Positions 53,752-62,887 are shown, counted from the first letter of the stretch. The stretch is 64,000 nucleotides of DNA from Pedobacter sp. BMA (GCF_001027745.1 NZ_LECU01000006.1:1-64000), one strand, 5' to 3'. The notes: a model not told the origin generated them from the sequence alone. Program-made: numbers and translations.

Positions 53752-54493
53752 TATTCTATCTGCATCCCTGGCATTAATGTTATTTTCAAACCTGAATGTA
53801 AACGCTCAGATTAAACTGGGCGATATTTTCAAGAAAGTAACTGAAAAAGCCACAACCACCAGTGCAACCGGCACACCCACTACATTGGAGATTGGACAGG
53901 GAATTAAGGAAGCCTTGCAAATCGGTGTTTCGGCCGGCGCTGATCGGTTATCTGTTAAAGATGGTTTTCTGGGCAACCTTGCAGTGAAAATTTTAATGCC
54001 CCCTGAAGCCCAGAAGGTAGAAAAAACGCTTCGAAGTATTGGGTTTAATTCACTTTGTGATAATGTAATTACCAGTTTAAACCGTGCTGCTGAAGATGCA
54101 GCTAAAGAAGCAAAACCCATTTTTGTTTCTGCCATCAAGCAAATGACGTTGACCGATGCGACCAATATCCTCTTAGGCAATAAAGATGCAGCAACGGAAT
54201 ATTTTAAAAGGGTAACAACAGCAGACCTGACTCAAAAGTTCAGTCCGATTGTGACCAATAGTTTAAGTAAAGTAAATGCGACAAAATATTACAGCGACCT
54301 GACGACACAGTACAATAAAATACCATTAGTTAAACCAGTGAACACGAATTTAACTGCCTACGTTACACAGAAAGCGATTGACGGCTTATTCATTGAAGTA
54401 GCCAAAGAAGAACTTAAAATACGGGATAATCTAAGTTCACGAAGTTCGACACTTTTACAAAAAGTATTCGGTTACGCTGATAAAAAGAAATAG
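53738..54493 (+). CDS. DUF4197 periplasmic protein
   Basis: 251 residues with a signal peptide (cleavage near NVNAQ, about 24). The mature part is helical and contains GIKEALQIGVSAGADRLSVKDGFLGN, KILMPPEAQKVEKTLRSIG and FNSLCDNVITSLNRAAEDAAKEAKPIF, the pattern of DUF4197. Function unknown. It overlaps the vWA gene by 14 bp, so translation is probably coupled; a terminator follows. Confidence 0.9.
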   Translation: MKKINILSASLALMLFSNLNVNAQIKLGDIFKKVTEKATTTSATGTPTTLEIGQGIKEALQIGVSAGADRLSVKDGFLGNLAVKILMPPEAQKVEKTLRSIGFNSLCDNVITSLNRAAEDAAKEAKPIFVSAIKQMTLTDATNILLGNKDAATEYFKRVTTADLTQKFSPIVTNSLSKVNATKYYSDLTTQYNKIPLVKPVNTNLTAYVTQKAIDGLFIEVAKEELKIRDNLSSRSSTLLQKVFGYADKKK

Positions 54494-54498
54494 ATTTA

Positions 54499-54525
54499 AA
54501 AAAAGCCCTGACTCAGGGCTTTTTC
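54499..54525 (+). terminator. terminator after DUF4197 gene
   Basis: AAAAAGCCCTG (54500-54510) / CAGGGCTTTTT (54514-54524) with a 3-nt loop, 7 bp after the stop codon. Confidence 0.88.
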
Positions 54526-54605
54526 ATTTAAGGCATATCAAAGTAAAATAATAGCTTTAGCTCATTGTGATAAAGTGATTACAAAAACAATTTGTAAAAT
54601 TGTCC

Positions 54606-55532
54606 ATGAAGAAACTCGACTTGATCCTCATTGCGTTCAGCACCTCATTCACAATAATGATTAGTTCATGCAATCATAAAAGCAATGATGCCAGTACGCC
54701 CGTTCTGGATACGGTTTCGCTTAGCGGCAAGAACTTTGCGCTAGCCTATCAGGATGGCAGTAAGATTGTGGCAACAAGCATTGACACCATGAAACAAATT
54801 TCATTTGGTGGCGCAACCCATCCGGCAATTTCTCCTGACGGAAATAAATTGGCTTATACGGTTACAGATAGTGCGGGTAATAAAAGTATCTGGGTTGCCG
54901 ATTTGGAGAACAAGAGTCAGCAGCAGCTACATGCTGACAGCGAACAATTTGACCAGGCTTCATGGTCGCCTGATGGGCAAACCATTGCTTACCAGATACG
55001 GGTTAAAAACGGATGGAAAATCGGAACAACAAAAATTGATAATACCCAAAATATCATTTTTGATGAGCAGTCCAAGATAAGCTATTTTGCACCTACCTGG
55101 AAAAACAATAGAGAAATAATTGCTCACGATTTAACCGGTCTATACACCTACGCTGTAACCGGAAAAGAATTATCCAAACAGTTGATTTCCGGCCTGGTAA
55201 ATCACCAAATTACGATATCGGCTGTAAATCCCTTCTTCTATTCCAGTGATGGAAAACATATCATTTTCAGTGCCGGCAACAATGAGGTATTGGCAGGATC
55301 TGACAAACCCGGTACCGCTATTTATATTCTTAACCTTAAAAGCAAAGCGGTAAAAAGGATATCTCCGCAAAATACCAATACCCCTGATCTTTTTGTTACT
55401 CGTGACGACCGTATCTTTTTCAGTGGCTCGGAAAAACATTCTGAAAGCAGCAAAATCTATATTTCTGATTTAGAAGGCAATATTAAAGTGCTTGTAGACA
55501 AAGGGACATATCCAACAGCAGCCCTAAAGTAA
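54606..55532 (+). CDS. TolB-like beta-propeller lipoprotein
   Basis: 308 residues from ATG 54606 (a TTG at 54600 is also in frame). Lipobox ISSC places lipidation at about Cys22. The mature protein has TolB/WD40-like repeats with the PD40 signature: ATHPAISPDGNKLAYTVTD, ASWSPDGQTIAYQI, FFYSSDGKHIIFSAG and LFVTRDDRIFFSGS. No catalytic residues. A role as an envelope binding or scaffold protein is likely, but its partner is unknown. Single gene. Confidence 0.85.
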   Translation: MKKLDLILIAFSTSFTIMISSCNHKSNDASTPVLDTVSLSGKNFALAYQDGSKIVATSIDTMKQISFGGATHPAISPDGNKLAYTVTDSAGNKSIWVADLENKSQQQLHADSEQFDQASWSPDGQTIAYQIRVKNGWKIGTTKIDNTQNIIFDEQSKISYFAPTWKNNREIIAHDLTGLYTYAVTGKELSKQLISGLVNHQITISAVNPFFYSSDGKHIIFSAGNNEVLAGSDKPGTAIYILNLKSKAVKRISPQNTNTPDLFVTRDDRIFFSGSEKHSESSKIYISDLEGNIKVLVDKGTYPTAALK

Positions 55533-55630
55533 GTTCAGCTATCAGTACCAATAAGGCTATTAAAAAAATCGTAAATAATTTAAAGTAATATTTACTTTCA
55601 TCCGTTTACTGGTATATCTAACAGAATTTA

Positions 55631-56182
55631 GTGCCTACAAACGAATCCCAAAATATAATCTCTACCGTTGCCAGCTATGGCAAACGCTTATTTAGTTTCA
55701 TCCGAGGCAGGGTGAATACAGATGAGGACGCAGAAGATATTTTACAGGATGTATGGTATCAATTGAGTAACCAGCCTGAAGCTGGTGCGATTGAACAGAT
55801 TGGTGGCTGGCTTTATCGTGTCGCCAGAAACAAAATTACTGATCGCTATCGTAAACAAAAAGATGTTCTTATTGAAGATCTGAGCTACGAAGATGAAGAT
55901 GGTGAAATTAACTTCAGGGAAATTTTACTCGCCGAGTCTTACTCACCAGAAGAAGAAGGTTTAAAAAAATTATTCTGGGACCAGCTTTTCCTCGCACTGG
56001 AAGAACTTCCTGAAAACCAACGCTATATTTTTGTTCAAAATGAACTGGAGGACAGGACATTTCAGGAGATAGCTGATGAAACAGGTGAAAATATTAAAAC
56101 ATTAATTTCAAGAAAGGGCTATGCAGTTAAGCACTTGCGTAGTCGTTTACAAAATTTATATCAGGAATTTATAAACTATTAA
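55631..56182 (+). CDS. ECF RNA polymerase sigma factor
   Basis: 183-residue factor starting at GTG 55631. Region 2 (about 10-70) has FIRGRVNTDEDAEDILQDVWYQL and WLYRVARNKITDRYRKQK; region 4 (about 115-175) has LEELPENQRYIFVQNELEDRTFQEIADETGENIKTLISRKGYAVKHLR. An acidic stretch lies between them. No anti-sigma gene of known type is adjacent; the small membrane protein 10 bp downstream is cotranscribed and could fill that role. Confidence 0.92.
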   Translation: MPTNESQNIISTVASYGKRLFSFIRGRVNTDEDAEDILQDVWYQLSNQPEAGAIEQIGGWLYRVARNKITDRYRKQKDVLIEDLSYEDEDGEINFREILLAESYSPEEEGLKKLFWDQLFLALEELPENQRYIFVQNELEDRTFQEIADETGENIKTLISRKGYAVKHLRSRLQNLYQEFINY

Positions 56183-56192
56183 CTAGGAAGAT

Positions 56193-56540
56193 ATGATAAA
56201 CAGAAAGTTTAGTAAAGTGCAAAAATTTATTTGCTTTTTACCTGTTGTGGCATTAATTGCAGCAGCTTTGGGCTACATCGTCATGTTTCTTTGGAACGCT
56301 ATATTACCTGAAGTGGTACACGCGGGCAGGTTGAACTTTTGGCAGGCACTAGGCCTTTTGGTGCTGTGCAGAATACTGTTTGGGAACTTTAAAAAAGGTG
56401 GAGATAACAGCCGCTTCAAACAGCGTGCAATGGCCATGCGATCGAAATGGCAAAATATGAACGATGAGGAGCGGGCAAGGTTCAAAGAAGAATATAAACG
56501 AAGATGTGGCGGCGGATGGGGACACCGCAACAAACAATAA
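56193..56540 (+). CDS. small membrane protein cotranscribed with ECF sigma factor
   Basis: 115 residues. Two hydrophobic segments (about 13-35 and 45-62) are followed by a basic, helical tail with NMNDEERARFKEEYKRRCGGGWGHR. The tail has the look of the short EF/Spy-like motifs in heavy-metal or stress sensor proteins but is too short to assign. The gene lies 10 bp after the sigma factor, so it may modulate it. Function unrecognised. Confidence 0.75.
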   Translation: MINRKFSKVQKFICFLPVVALIAAALGYIVMFLWNAILPEVVHAGRLNFWQALGLLVLCRILFGNFKKGGDNSRFKQRAMAMRSKWQNMNDEERARFKEEYKRRCGGGWGHRNKQ

Positions 56541-56544
56541 TTCT

Positions 56545-56571
56545 GGCCGGCTTTTAAGCTGGCTTTTTTTA
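56545..56571 (+). terminator. terminator after sigma/membrane protein operon
   Basis: GCCGGC / GCTGGC stem (one G-T) with a TTTTAA loop followed by TTTTTTT. Confidence 0.75.
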
Positions 56572-56689
56572 TGCCGTATAGTCAACAAATCTCGCTTACA
56601 AACCCGGAAGGCTTATAAAAAACATTTTACGTTTTTTAAAGTAAAAATTAAGTTCTTCCGTCTACCCTATTAAATAACAGGATATCAAT

Positions 56690-56962
56690 ATGAAACAAAT
56701 ATTAAAATCAATAGGATTTGGAATTGTACTTGGTGCAATTGCATTCTTTATACCATTTATATTCAAATTTATTTTTGGCATGATCATCATAGGGTTTGTA
56801 TTTAAAATGTTCTTCAGGGGACGAAGACATCGCAGATTGGAACAGCATTTTGAAAACTTCAGCTCGCATTATGCTCCGGTTGTTCCAATAGATAACCAAT
56901 GGTATAAACCTGTAATCAGCGAAAACGGATACATCCAAAACATTAACGTAAACTACCAGTAA
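56690..56962 (+). CDS. small membrane protein of unknown function
   Basis: 90 residues with a long hydrophobic stretch (about 8-42, probably one or two TM segments), a strongly basic junction FFRGRRHRRLEQHF and a hydrophilic tail ending in GYIQNINVNYQ. No family recognised. One base separates its stop from the next gene, so the two are coupled. Part of a run of tiny genes between the ECF sigma factor and Hsp20. Confidence 0.65.
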   Translation: MKQILKSIGFGIVLGAIAFFIPFIFKFIFGMIIIGFVFKMFFRGRRHRRLEQHFENFSSHYAPVVPIDNQWYKPVISENGYIQNINVNYQ

Positions 56963-56963
56963 T

Positions 56964-57197
56964 ATGAAAGCTTTCAGAATAATATTAGCATTAGTTGTGG
57001 CTGTAACGACCTTTTACAGCTTAAATGTATTGGCTATACAGTATGGTTATCGCGACAGACTGGATTTTAAAAACCGACATTATCACGAATATGACTGTAA
57101 GGATGAACATTATCGGAATCACGTCCATAACCATCATGTAGGAAAAGTAGAAGATAGCAATGTGGTGCGCATTGATAGTTCAATCAAAATAAGATAA
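56964..57197 (+). CDS. small exported His-rich protein
   Basis: 77 residues. An N-terminal signal or anchor (about 1-25) is followed by a His-rich core (about 37-60) with seven His and one Cys in about 24 residues (HYHEYDCKDEHYRNHVHNHH). This suggests metal binding in the periplasm; it is inference. It starts one base after the preceding gene and ends three bases before the next, so all are cotranscribed. No family recognised. Confidence 0.65.
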   Translation: MKAFRIILALVVAVTTFYSLNVLAIQYGYRDRLDFKNRHYHEYDCKDEHYRNHVHNHHVGKVEDSNVVRIDSSIKIR

Positions 57198-57200
57198 GTT

Positions 57201-57581
57201 ATGTCGCAGATTTTACTACTCAGCAGCCCTTCTCAGGATGATGTAAATCCAATTCTCCACTTAGCCAGTGAATTAATTAATCGTGGCGAACAGGTGACCT
57301 TTTTTAGTTCGGATGAATTCAAACGGCCTATTGAAGATATTGGAGCTGAATTTAAACCTTATAGCAAAGAGCTGGACGCATTTAACAAAAATGCTGAAGA
57401 AAAACCTACATCTGGGTTGATTACAGCGCTTTTGGAACCGATGAAGTTCATCGATGATATTGCCGTACAAATAAGAGGATTGAAATTTGACTATGCCATA
57501 TTTTCACCTGATTACCCATATGCCAGCATCATCACGAGGTTACTCGGAATTCCGAGATTGCAATACAGCAACTCTAATTGA
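57201..57581 (+). CDS. truncated glycosyltransferase N-terminal domain (MGT/UGT type)
   Basis: 126 residues resembling only the N-terminal part of GT1 (MGT-type) glycosyltransferases: ILLLSSPSQDDVNPILHLASELINRGEQVTFFSSDEF, IEDIGAEFKPYS and a later DYAIFSPDYPYASIITRLLGIPRL. These enzymes are normally about 400 residues; the UDP-sugar-binding C-terminal half is absent and no remainder follows before Hsp20. It is probably a remnant or a very reduced protein. Reading frame intact, tightly spaced after the His-rich gene. Confidence 0.7.
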   Translation: MSQILLLSSPSQDDVNPILHLASELINRGEQVTFFSSDEFKRPIEDIGAEFKPYSKELDAFNKNAEEKPTSGLITALLEPMKFIDDIAVQIRGLKFDYAIFSPDYPYASIITRLLGIPRLQYSNSN

Positions 57582-57625
57582 TGATATCAGTTAAATCAAT
57601 AAATTAAATTTTTAAAAGAACAAAA

Positions 57626-58075
57626 ATGTACAACGAACATAGATGCCATTCGGGCAAAATACACAGTGGCTGGAGACAGAAGGGAAAATTTGGTGACCAC
57701 CACGGCAGAAAATTTACACGGAACTTTGAAGGGTTCTTCAGGGAAGGATTCAGACGTGTACCGGCAAATATTGAAGAAACAAACGAAAATTTCATCATCT
57801 ATTTATTTGCACCTGCATTGATTAAAGAATATTTGAAGGTAAATACAAAGGACGACATATTAACCATTTCCTACTCGCCGAAGGAAACTGAGGAAACTAT
57901 AGAAAAGTTTACCAGAAGAGAATACAGCAACGGAAGCTTTGAACGGGCTTTTTCCTTAAATGGAAAAGTTATGACCGACGCGATTGCTGCTAGTTATACA
58001 GATGGCATCTTAAAAATTACCCTTCCAAAAAACCCCGAAACTAATATTCCTGCGAAAGATATCGCTGTGAACTAG
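57626..58075 (+). CDS. Hsp20/alpha-crystallin small heat shock protein
   Basis: 149 residues. The N-terminal arm is rich in His, Gly, Lys and Arg (MYNEHRCHSGKIHSGWRQKG), unlike typical arms. The alpha-crystallin domain (about 45-140) has ANIEETNENFIIYLFAP, GSFERAFSLNGKVMTDAIAASYTDGILKITLPK and NIPAKDIAV. ATP-independent holdase chaperone in the cytoplasm. It follows the small-protein run by 44 bp and is followed by a terminator. Confidence 0.92.
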   Translation: MYNEHRCHSGKIHSGWRQKGKFGDHHGRKFTRNFEGFFREGFRRVPANIEETNENFIIYLFAPALIKEYLKVNTKDDILTISYSPKETEETIEKFTRREYSNGSFERAFSLNGKVMTDAIAASYTDGILKITLPKNPETNIPAKDIAVN

Positions 58076-58097
58076 GTTTCGTCTATTATAATTTCAG

Positions 58098-58130
58098 CCG
58101 CCCTGATTGTGAAACAATCGGGGCTTTTTC
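58098..58130 (+). terminator. terminator after Hsp20 gene
   Basis: 11-bp stem GCCCTGATTGT (58100-58110) / ACAATCGGGGC (58114-58124) with one G-T pair, then TTTTTC. Confidence 0.88.
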
Positions 58131-58214
58131 TTTTTGAAAAGCCTGTAAATAGAAAGAGATTTTATCGGATCGTCGCCTTCAGAATCTTTTAACAGACGGA
58201 TATTTAAATCGCGC

Positions 58215-58245
58215 TTGCTATTGGCCATATTTTAAGGTACTTTTG
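58215..58245 (+). promoter_or_regulatory. promoter of DEAD-box helicase gene
   Basis: TTGC (58215-58218), 19-bp spacer, TACTTTTG (58238-58245); a near-full match to the Bacteroidota consensus, 23 bp before the TTG start. Confidence 0.6.
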
Positions 58246-58268
58246 CTGAAATAGATAAAGATAACAGT

Positions 58269-59501
58269 TTGAATTTTAACGACTTTAATTTTAACCCCGA
58301 CTTATACGAAGGCCTTATGGCAATGGGGTATAAAAGCGCTACTCCTATACAAGAACAAGCTATTCCTGTAATTTTAGATGACCATGACCTGATTGCCTGC
58401 GCGCAAACTGGAACAGGGAAAACTGCCAGCTACCTTCTTCCTGTAATGGATAAGATTAGCCGTGCGGCCGAGCGGCATAACAATACCTTAATCCTGGCAC
58501 CTACGAGAGAGTTGGCTCAGCAGATCGACTTACAGGTTGAAGCGCTTGCCTACTTTACCAACATTAGCTCTCTAGCGGTTTATGGTGGTGGAGACGGCAT
58601 TGCATACGAGCAGCAGAAACGCTCAATGCGTGAGGGCGTGGACATCATAATTGCTACCCCGGGTCGCCTTATGGCACACCTTTCATCAGGAGCCTTAAAG
58701 CTGGAGCATCTGCAACATTTGATTTTGGATGAAGCTGACCGCATGCTGGACATGGGGTTTTATGATGATATTATGCGTATTGTTAGCTATCTGCCGAAGA
58801 AAAGACAAACGTTGCTGTTTTCGGCTACAATGGCTCCGAAAATCAGAAAAATGGCGGGAAGTATTCTACATGAGCCGCAGCAGATTACCATTTCGATTGC
58901 TAAACCGGCTGAAGGAATTGATCAGCAAGCTTATAATATTCATGATCAGCAAAAGCAAGCCTTATTAAGTGACATCTTTAAGGATGGAACTTATAAAAGT
59001 GCCATCATTTTTGCCTCTACAAAAGACAAGGTTAAAGCACTTTACAAAACCTTTAAAGGACTAACGATTAAAGCTGAAGCTTTTCACTCAGACCTTGGAC
59101 AAAAGGAACGTGAAGATATTTTACTGGCGTTCAAAAACAAAAGATTGCCGATTATTATCGGAACCGATGTGCTCTCGCGCGGTATTGACGTAGAGGGTGT
59201 TGACCTGGTTATCAATTATGATGTACCCGGCGACCCGGCAGATTATGTACACAGAATTGGTAGAACGGCAAGAGCAGCAACGAAAGGTACAGCCATTACA
59301 CTTGTAAACGGACGTGATAAGCGTAAGTTCGACAATATTGAAAAGCTGATTGAAAAAGAAGTTCCGCGGATGCCTTTACCCGATCACATTGCAACAATGG
59401 AAATCAGCCACGTTGAAGAGAAAAAGCCTCAACATCAAAAGAATAACGGAAAGAAAAAGGTGTGGTTTAAAAAGAAAGCCAAACCAAGTAATCCAAGCTA
59501 A
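58269..59501 (+). CDS. DEAD-box ATP-dependent RNA helicase
   Basis: 410-residue RNA helicase. Motifs in order: Q motif (GYKSATPIQEQAIP), AQTGTGKT (45-52), PTRELAQQ, DEAD (154-157), SAT, GTDVLSRGIDV and HRIGRTAR. A short basic tail (about 385-410, KNNGKKKVWFKKKAKPS) likely helps RNA binding. Start TTG at 58269 gives the family's usual MNFNDF beginning; no ATG lies at a better place. RhlE/DeaD-like; a specific role (ribosome assembly or cold response) is inferred from the family. Confidence 0.95.
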   Translation: MNFNDFNFNPDLYEGLMAMGYKSATPIQEQAIPVILDDHDLIACAQTGTGKTASYLLPVMDKISRAAERHNNTLILAPTRELAQQIDLQVEALAYFTNISSLAVYGGGDGIAYEQQKRSMREGVDIIIATPGRLMAHLSSGALKLEHLQHLILDEADRMLDMGFYDDIMRIVSYLPKKRQTLLFSATMAPKIRKMAGSILHEPQQITISIAKPAEGIDQQAYNIHDQQKQALLSDIFKDGTYKSAIIFASTKDKVKALYKTFKGLTIKAEAFHSDLGQKEREDILLAFKNKRLPIIIGTDVLSRGIDVEGVDLVINYDVPGDPADYVHRIGRTARAATKGTAITLVNGRDKRKFDNIEKLIEKEVPRMPLPDHIATMEISHVEEKKPQHQKNNGKKKVWFKKKAKPSNPS

Positions 59502-59509
59502 AAGTATTT

Positions 59510-59539
59510 AAACGCTGATCAAAATTGATTGGCGTTTTT
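59510..59539 (+). terminator. terminator after DEAD-box helicase
   Basis: Stem AACGCTGATCAA / TTGATTGGCGTT with two wobble pairs, followed by TTTTTG. Confidence 0.7.
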
Positions 59540-59614
59540 GTTATGCTCTTATTATATAACTATAAAAAGCCACAAGTTTAAATTATCTGGACTGCATATT
59601 TTTTTATCAAACTA

Positions 59615-61042
59615 TTAACACTCTGGCAAACTTATTGGAATATTGGTTGCCAAACCACCATCAGAGGTTTCCTTATATTTTGCATTCATATCCAGAGCCG
59701 TTTCCCACATGGTATTCACCACAGCATCGAGGCTAACTTTCGCTTTATCAGGATTGCTTTGTAAGGCCAGTTGGCTCGCCGTAATGGCCTTAATCGCACC
59801 CATGGTGTTCCTTTCAATGCAGGGAATCTGCACGAGCCCACCTATAGGATCGCAGGTAAGGCCAAGGTGATGTTCCATAGCAATTTCGGCCGCCATTAAC
59901 ACCTGCCGCTGTGAACCCCCTAAACATTCGGTCAACGCTGCTGCAGCCATTGCCGAAGACACGCCTATCTCTGCCTGGCAACCACCCATTGCAGCTGATA
60001 TGGTAGCGCCCTTTTTGAAAATGCTACCAATTTCGGAAGCACAGGCAATGAATTGTATAATTTTATCTTCAGAATAGCCATCACAAAAGGCAATGAAATA
60101 TTGCAGAACAGCCGGAATAACTCCCGCAGCGCCATTTGTAGGGGCAGTAACTACACGGCCAAAAGAAGCATTTTCTTCATTTACGGCCAGTGCAAAACAA
60201 CTTACCCAATCTAAAATATAGTTGAATCCATTACCACCTTTTCTAATTGCCTCGATCCATGAATTGTAATCATGGTATTCCGTTTTGCCAATCAGGCGCT
60301 TATTCAGCGCAAAAGCCCTACGGGCAACATCCAGGCCTCCAGGTAAGAAACCGGTGGTATGGCAGCCTCTGTAGATGCAGTCGCGCATAACAGCAAAATG
60401 TTGTAAAATACCGGCTTTGGTAACTGATTCAGCTCTCCACGCCAGTTCATTTTCCATCACGATTTCACTCACCTTTAAGCCGGTAGATAAACACCAGTGC
60501 AGGAGCTCTTTTGCTTTTTCTACCGGGAAAGGTAAATCAACCTGAGGCTTTAAGCTATTATCTTCACCTTCTTTAACTACAAAGCCACCTCCAATAGAGT
60601 AATATGTTTCTGAAAAAGCCTTACCAGTATTTAAAAAAGCCTGTATCGTAACGGCGTTAGGATGAAAAGGCAAACTTTCTGCAAATAGAAAAAGTAAGTC
60701 CTGATTATAGTCGAAATTGATTTCACGGTGTCCCGCAAGATTGAGTTTCTGGTCGTTTTGAATGGCAAGAAAAGTTGGGGTTACCGCATCTACATCAAAA
60801 GTCACCGGGTCGGCACCTGTTAAACCTAATAGCAAAGCTACATCCGTCCCGTGCCCTTTACCCGTTTTGGCCAACGAACCGTAAAGCAATATTTTTATAG
60901 TTTCAACACTATCTATTAATCCCTGACTACTAAGTGAATCCGTGAACTGTTGTGCAGCTCGCCACGGGCCTAGCGTATGAGAACTCGACGGGCCTATGCC
61001 TATTTTAAAAATATCGAAAACGGAGATTTGTTCCTTAATCAT
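59615..61042 (-). CDS. sdaA: L-serine ammonia-lyase, iron-sulfur dependent, single chain
   Basis: Cytoplasmic enzyme converting L-serine to pyruvate and ammonia. Both parts are in one chain: beta-type domain (about 5-160, [14 protein letters not shown]) and alpha-type domain (about 180-475, [15 protein letters not shown]). The [4Fe-4S] ligands are Cys355 (MGGCQAEIG), Cys397 (LTCDPIGG) and Cys408 (IPCIERN). The protein ends in Cys475; in the Legionella enzyme the C-terminal Cys is the fourth ligand that must leave on substrate binding, and the same is likely here. Single gene. Confidence 0.96.
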   Translation of the reverse strand: MIKEQISVFDIFKIGIGPSSSHTLGPWRAAQQFTDSLSSQGLIDSVETIKILLYGSLAKTGKGHGTDVALLLGLTGADPVTFDVDAVTPTFLAIQNDQKLNLAGHREINFDYNQDLLFLFAESLPFHPNAVTIQAFLNTGKAFSETYYSIGGGFVVKEGEDNSLKPQVDLPFPVEKAKELLHWCLSTGLKVSEIVMENELAWRAESVTKAGILQHFAVMRDCIYRGCHTTGFLPGGLDVARRAFALNKRLIGKTEYHDYNSWIEAIRKGGNGFNYILDWVSCFALAVNEENASFGRVVTAPTNGAAGVIPAVLQYFIAFCDGYSEDKIIQFIACASEIGSIFKKGATISAAMGGCQAEIGVSSAMAAAALTECLGGSQRQVLMAAEIAMEHHLGLTCDPIGGLVQIPCIERNTMGAIKAITASQLALQSNPDKAKVSLDAVVNTMWETALDMNAKYKETSDGGLATNIPISLPEC

Positions 61043-61170
61043 GAAGCAAATTAGTTACGCAAAGCTATGATTTGTTTTCTTAAAAAAACTAATTTGCCAC
61101 CAAATACCAATTTTACAATACGATAATCTCAGAAATAAGTTTAATTGTTGATTTCTTATTAGATTTGAAA

Positions 61171-62175
61171 ATGAAATTACGCTTTACTCTATTATTTTTT
61201 ATTGCAGTTATTGCCAGTACTTATGCCCAAAAGGCACAAAATGTATATCTGTTTAAAGATAACGGCAAACAGGTTGCAGATAAAGCTGATGCCGATTATA
61301 TCCGCATTATACAAGAGCCGGATTCGGGAAATACTAATTTTAAATTACTGGAATACTATCGGAACGGCAAACGCAAAACAATCGGCGAAGTAAAGTCGTT
61401 TGAACCTACACTTATTTTTGATGGGATTATTATGAGTTACGACTCTTTGGGCAGGAGGACAGAGATGATTACCTATAAGGATGGCAGGCCAGCCGGCAGC
61501 AGCATAGCCTTTCATCCGAATGGAAAAGTGAGAAGGGAATTAGAGTACCTGACTGTAAGTCCATCTATGAATCAGATGATTGGTAAAAGCAGTTCGGTAA
61601 ATGATTTTATTTTCAACACCAGTTCAAAGATCATGTTTGATGCAGATTCGTCTGGAAAGGTGAATATAGAGAATGGAAAAGGCCATTTGAAAGTTGTAAA
61701 TAAATTTGATGATTTTGAATCAGTTGAAGAGGGGAATTATCTCGACGGATTAAAGACTGGTGAATGGACTGGCTATGATACCAAATCACAGACATCATTC
61801 AAGGAAAACTATGAGGCTAACAAATTAATAGCTGGTGAAAGTTTGAAAGATGGTATAACGTATAAGTATACAGTAAGTATGCAGGCTCCGGAATTTGATG
61901 GTGGGCAAGCCGCATGGAACAGATTTATTGCCTCAACAACGAAATACCCTTCAGATGCACAGAGAAGTGGCGTAAGGGGAACAGTTTATACGAGCTTTGT
62001 GGTAGATGGCAAGGGCCGTATTGTTGATATCAAAATTGAAAAATCTGTTTTTCCTTCCCTGGATGAAGAAGCAAGGAGAGTATTGCAATATTCACCTAAA
62101 TGGGAACCAGGCCGGCAAAGAGGAATTCCTGTTAGGGTAAAGTACAACCAAAGTTTTCACTTTAACCTCCGCTAA
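61171..62175 (+). CDS. TonB C-terminal domain protein with MORN-like repeats
   Basis: 335 residues from ATG 61171 (a TTG at 61165 is also in frame). Signal peptide to about residue 20 (STYAQ). The middle has YwqK/MORN-2-like repeats (YYRNGKRKTIGEVK, ITYKDGRPAGSSIAFHPNGKVRRELEY). The C-terminal 90 residues form a TonB_C domain (FVVDGKGRIVDIKIEKSVFPSLDEEARRVLQYSPKWEPGRQRG). There is no N-terminal TM anchor as in energy-transducing TonB, so it is probably exported and not an energy transducer. Convergent with the MgtC gene, 28 bp away. Confidence 0.85.
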   Translation: MKLRFTLLFFIAVIASTYAQKAQNVYLFKDNGKQVADKADADYIRIIQEPDSGNTNFKLLEYYRNGKRKTIGEVKSFEPTLIFDGIIMSYDSLGRRTEMITYKDGRPAGSSIAFHPNGKVRRELEYLTVSPSMNQMIGKSSSVNDFIFNTSSKIMFDADSSGKVNIENGKGHLKVVNKFDDFESVEEGNYLDGLKTGEWTGYDTKSQTSFKENYEANKLIAGESLKDGITYKYTVSMQAPEFDGGQAAWNRFIASTTKYPSDAQRSGVRGTVYTSFVVDGKGRIVDIKIEKSVFPSLDEEARRVLQYSPKWEPGRQRGIPVRVKYNQSFHFNLR

Positions 62176-62203
62176 TATATTGATGAGTGCAATTTTCGAA
62201 TAT

Positions 62204-62863
62204 TCAAAAATCAAATTCAATAATATCATTGTCCTTTAGCATCTGCTCAACGAACTTCTTATGGTTTTTAGGGGTTCCGGTAGCAATCCAGTTGCCGGTA
62301 ATGACGTTATTGACCAACGAATGCTTGCCACGGTTAGGCTTAAGTTTGTTTTCTCTGAATACATCCTCATAGCTCTCCAGATCGCCATGGGCATGTTGTT
62401 TTTTGACTATTCTATAAACACGTTTGGTAAAGCGGCGGTCTCCGATTTCCTCTAAAAATGGAAAGATGATCAAAGCTAAAAGTACTACACCCGTAACGCC
62501 TATTGCCTGTTCGTAATACCCGGAACCGATAGCCATTCCTATTGCAGCTACAATCCAGATAATACAGGCTGTTGTTAGGCCTTTAACTCTGTTTTCTTCC
62601 TTAAAGATTACTCCCGCTCCTAAAAAGCCTATACCTGTAACAATATTCGAAGCAATGCGATCCTGGCTGGTAGGGCCTATTTTAATAGATAGAATAGTAA
62701 ATAATGTGGCGCCTAAGCCAATCATCATCATGGTTTTTAAACCTGCAGACTTGCTTCTGTATTCCCTCTCAGCGCCTATTATACCACACAGGAGTGTAGC
62801 CAGCAAAAATTTATTGACTTCACTTTGGGTAATAAAATGGCTGTTATCCAAAATATCGTTCAT
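62204..62863 (-). CDS. MgtC/SapB family membrane protein
   Basis: 219 residues. N-terminal membrane part with about five TM segments carries the family signature LLCGIIGAEREYRSKSAGLKTMMMIGLGATLFTI and GIGFLGAGVIFKE. The C-terminal cytoplasmic domain (about 140-219) resembles an ACT-like fold. In other bacteria such proteins affect Mg2+ and phosphate homeostasis or ATP synthase; role here unknown. It lies 24 bp upstream of, and on the same strand as, nothing else; the PorP gene on the same strand is upstream by 24 bp. Confidence 0.9.
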   Translation of the reverse strand: MNDILDNSHFITQSEVNKFLLATLLCGIIGAEREYRSKSAGLKTMMMIGLGATLFTILSIKIGPTSQDRIASNIVTGIGFLGAGVIFKEENRVKGLTTACIIWIVAAIGMAIGSGYYEQAIGVTGVVLLALIIFPFLEEIGDRRFTKRVYRIVKKQHAHGDLESYEDVFRENKLKPNRGKHSLVNNVITGNWIATGTPKNHKKFVEQMLKDNDIIEFDF

Positions 62864-62887
62864 TGCCCTTATTTAATGAAAGGCAAA

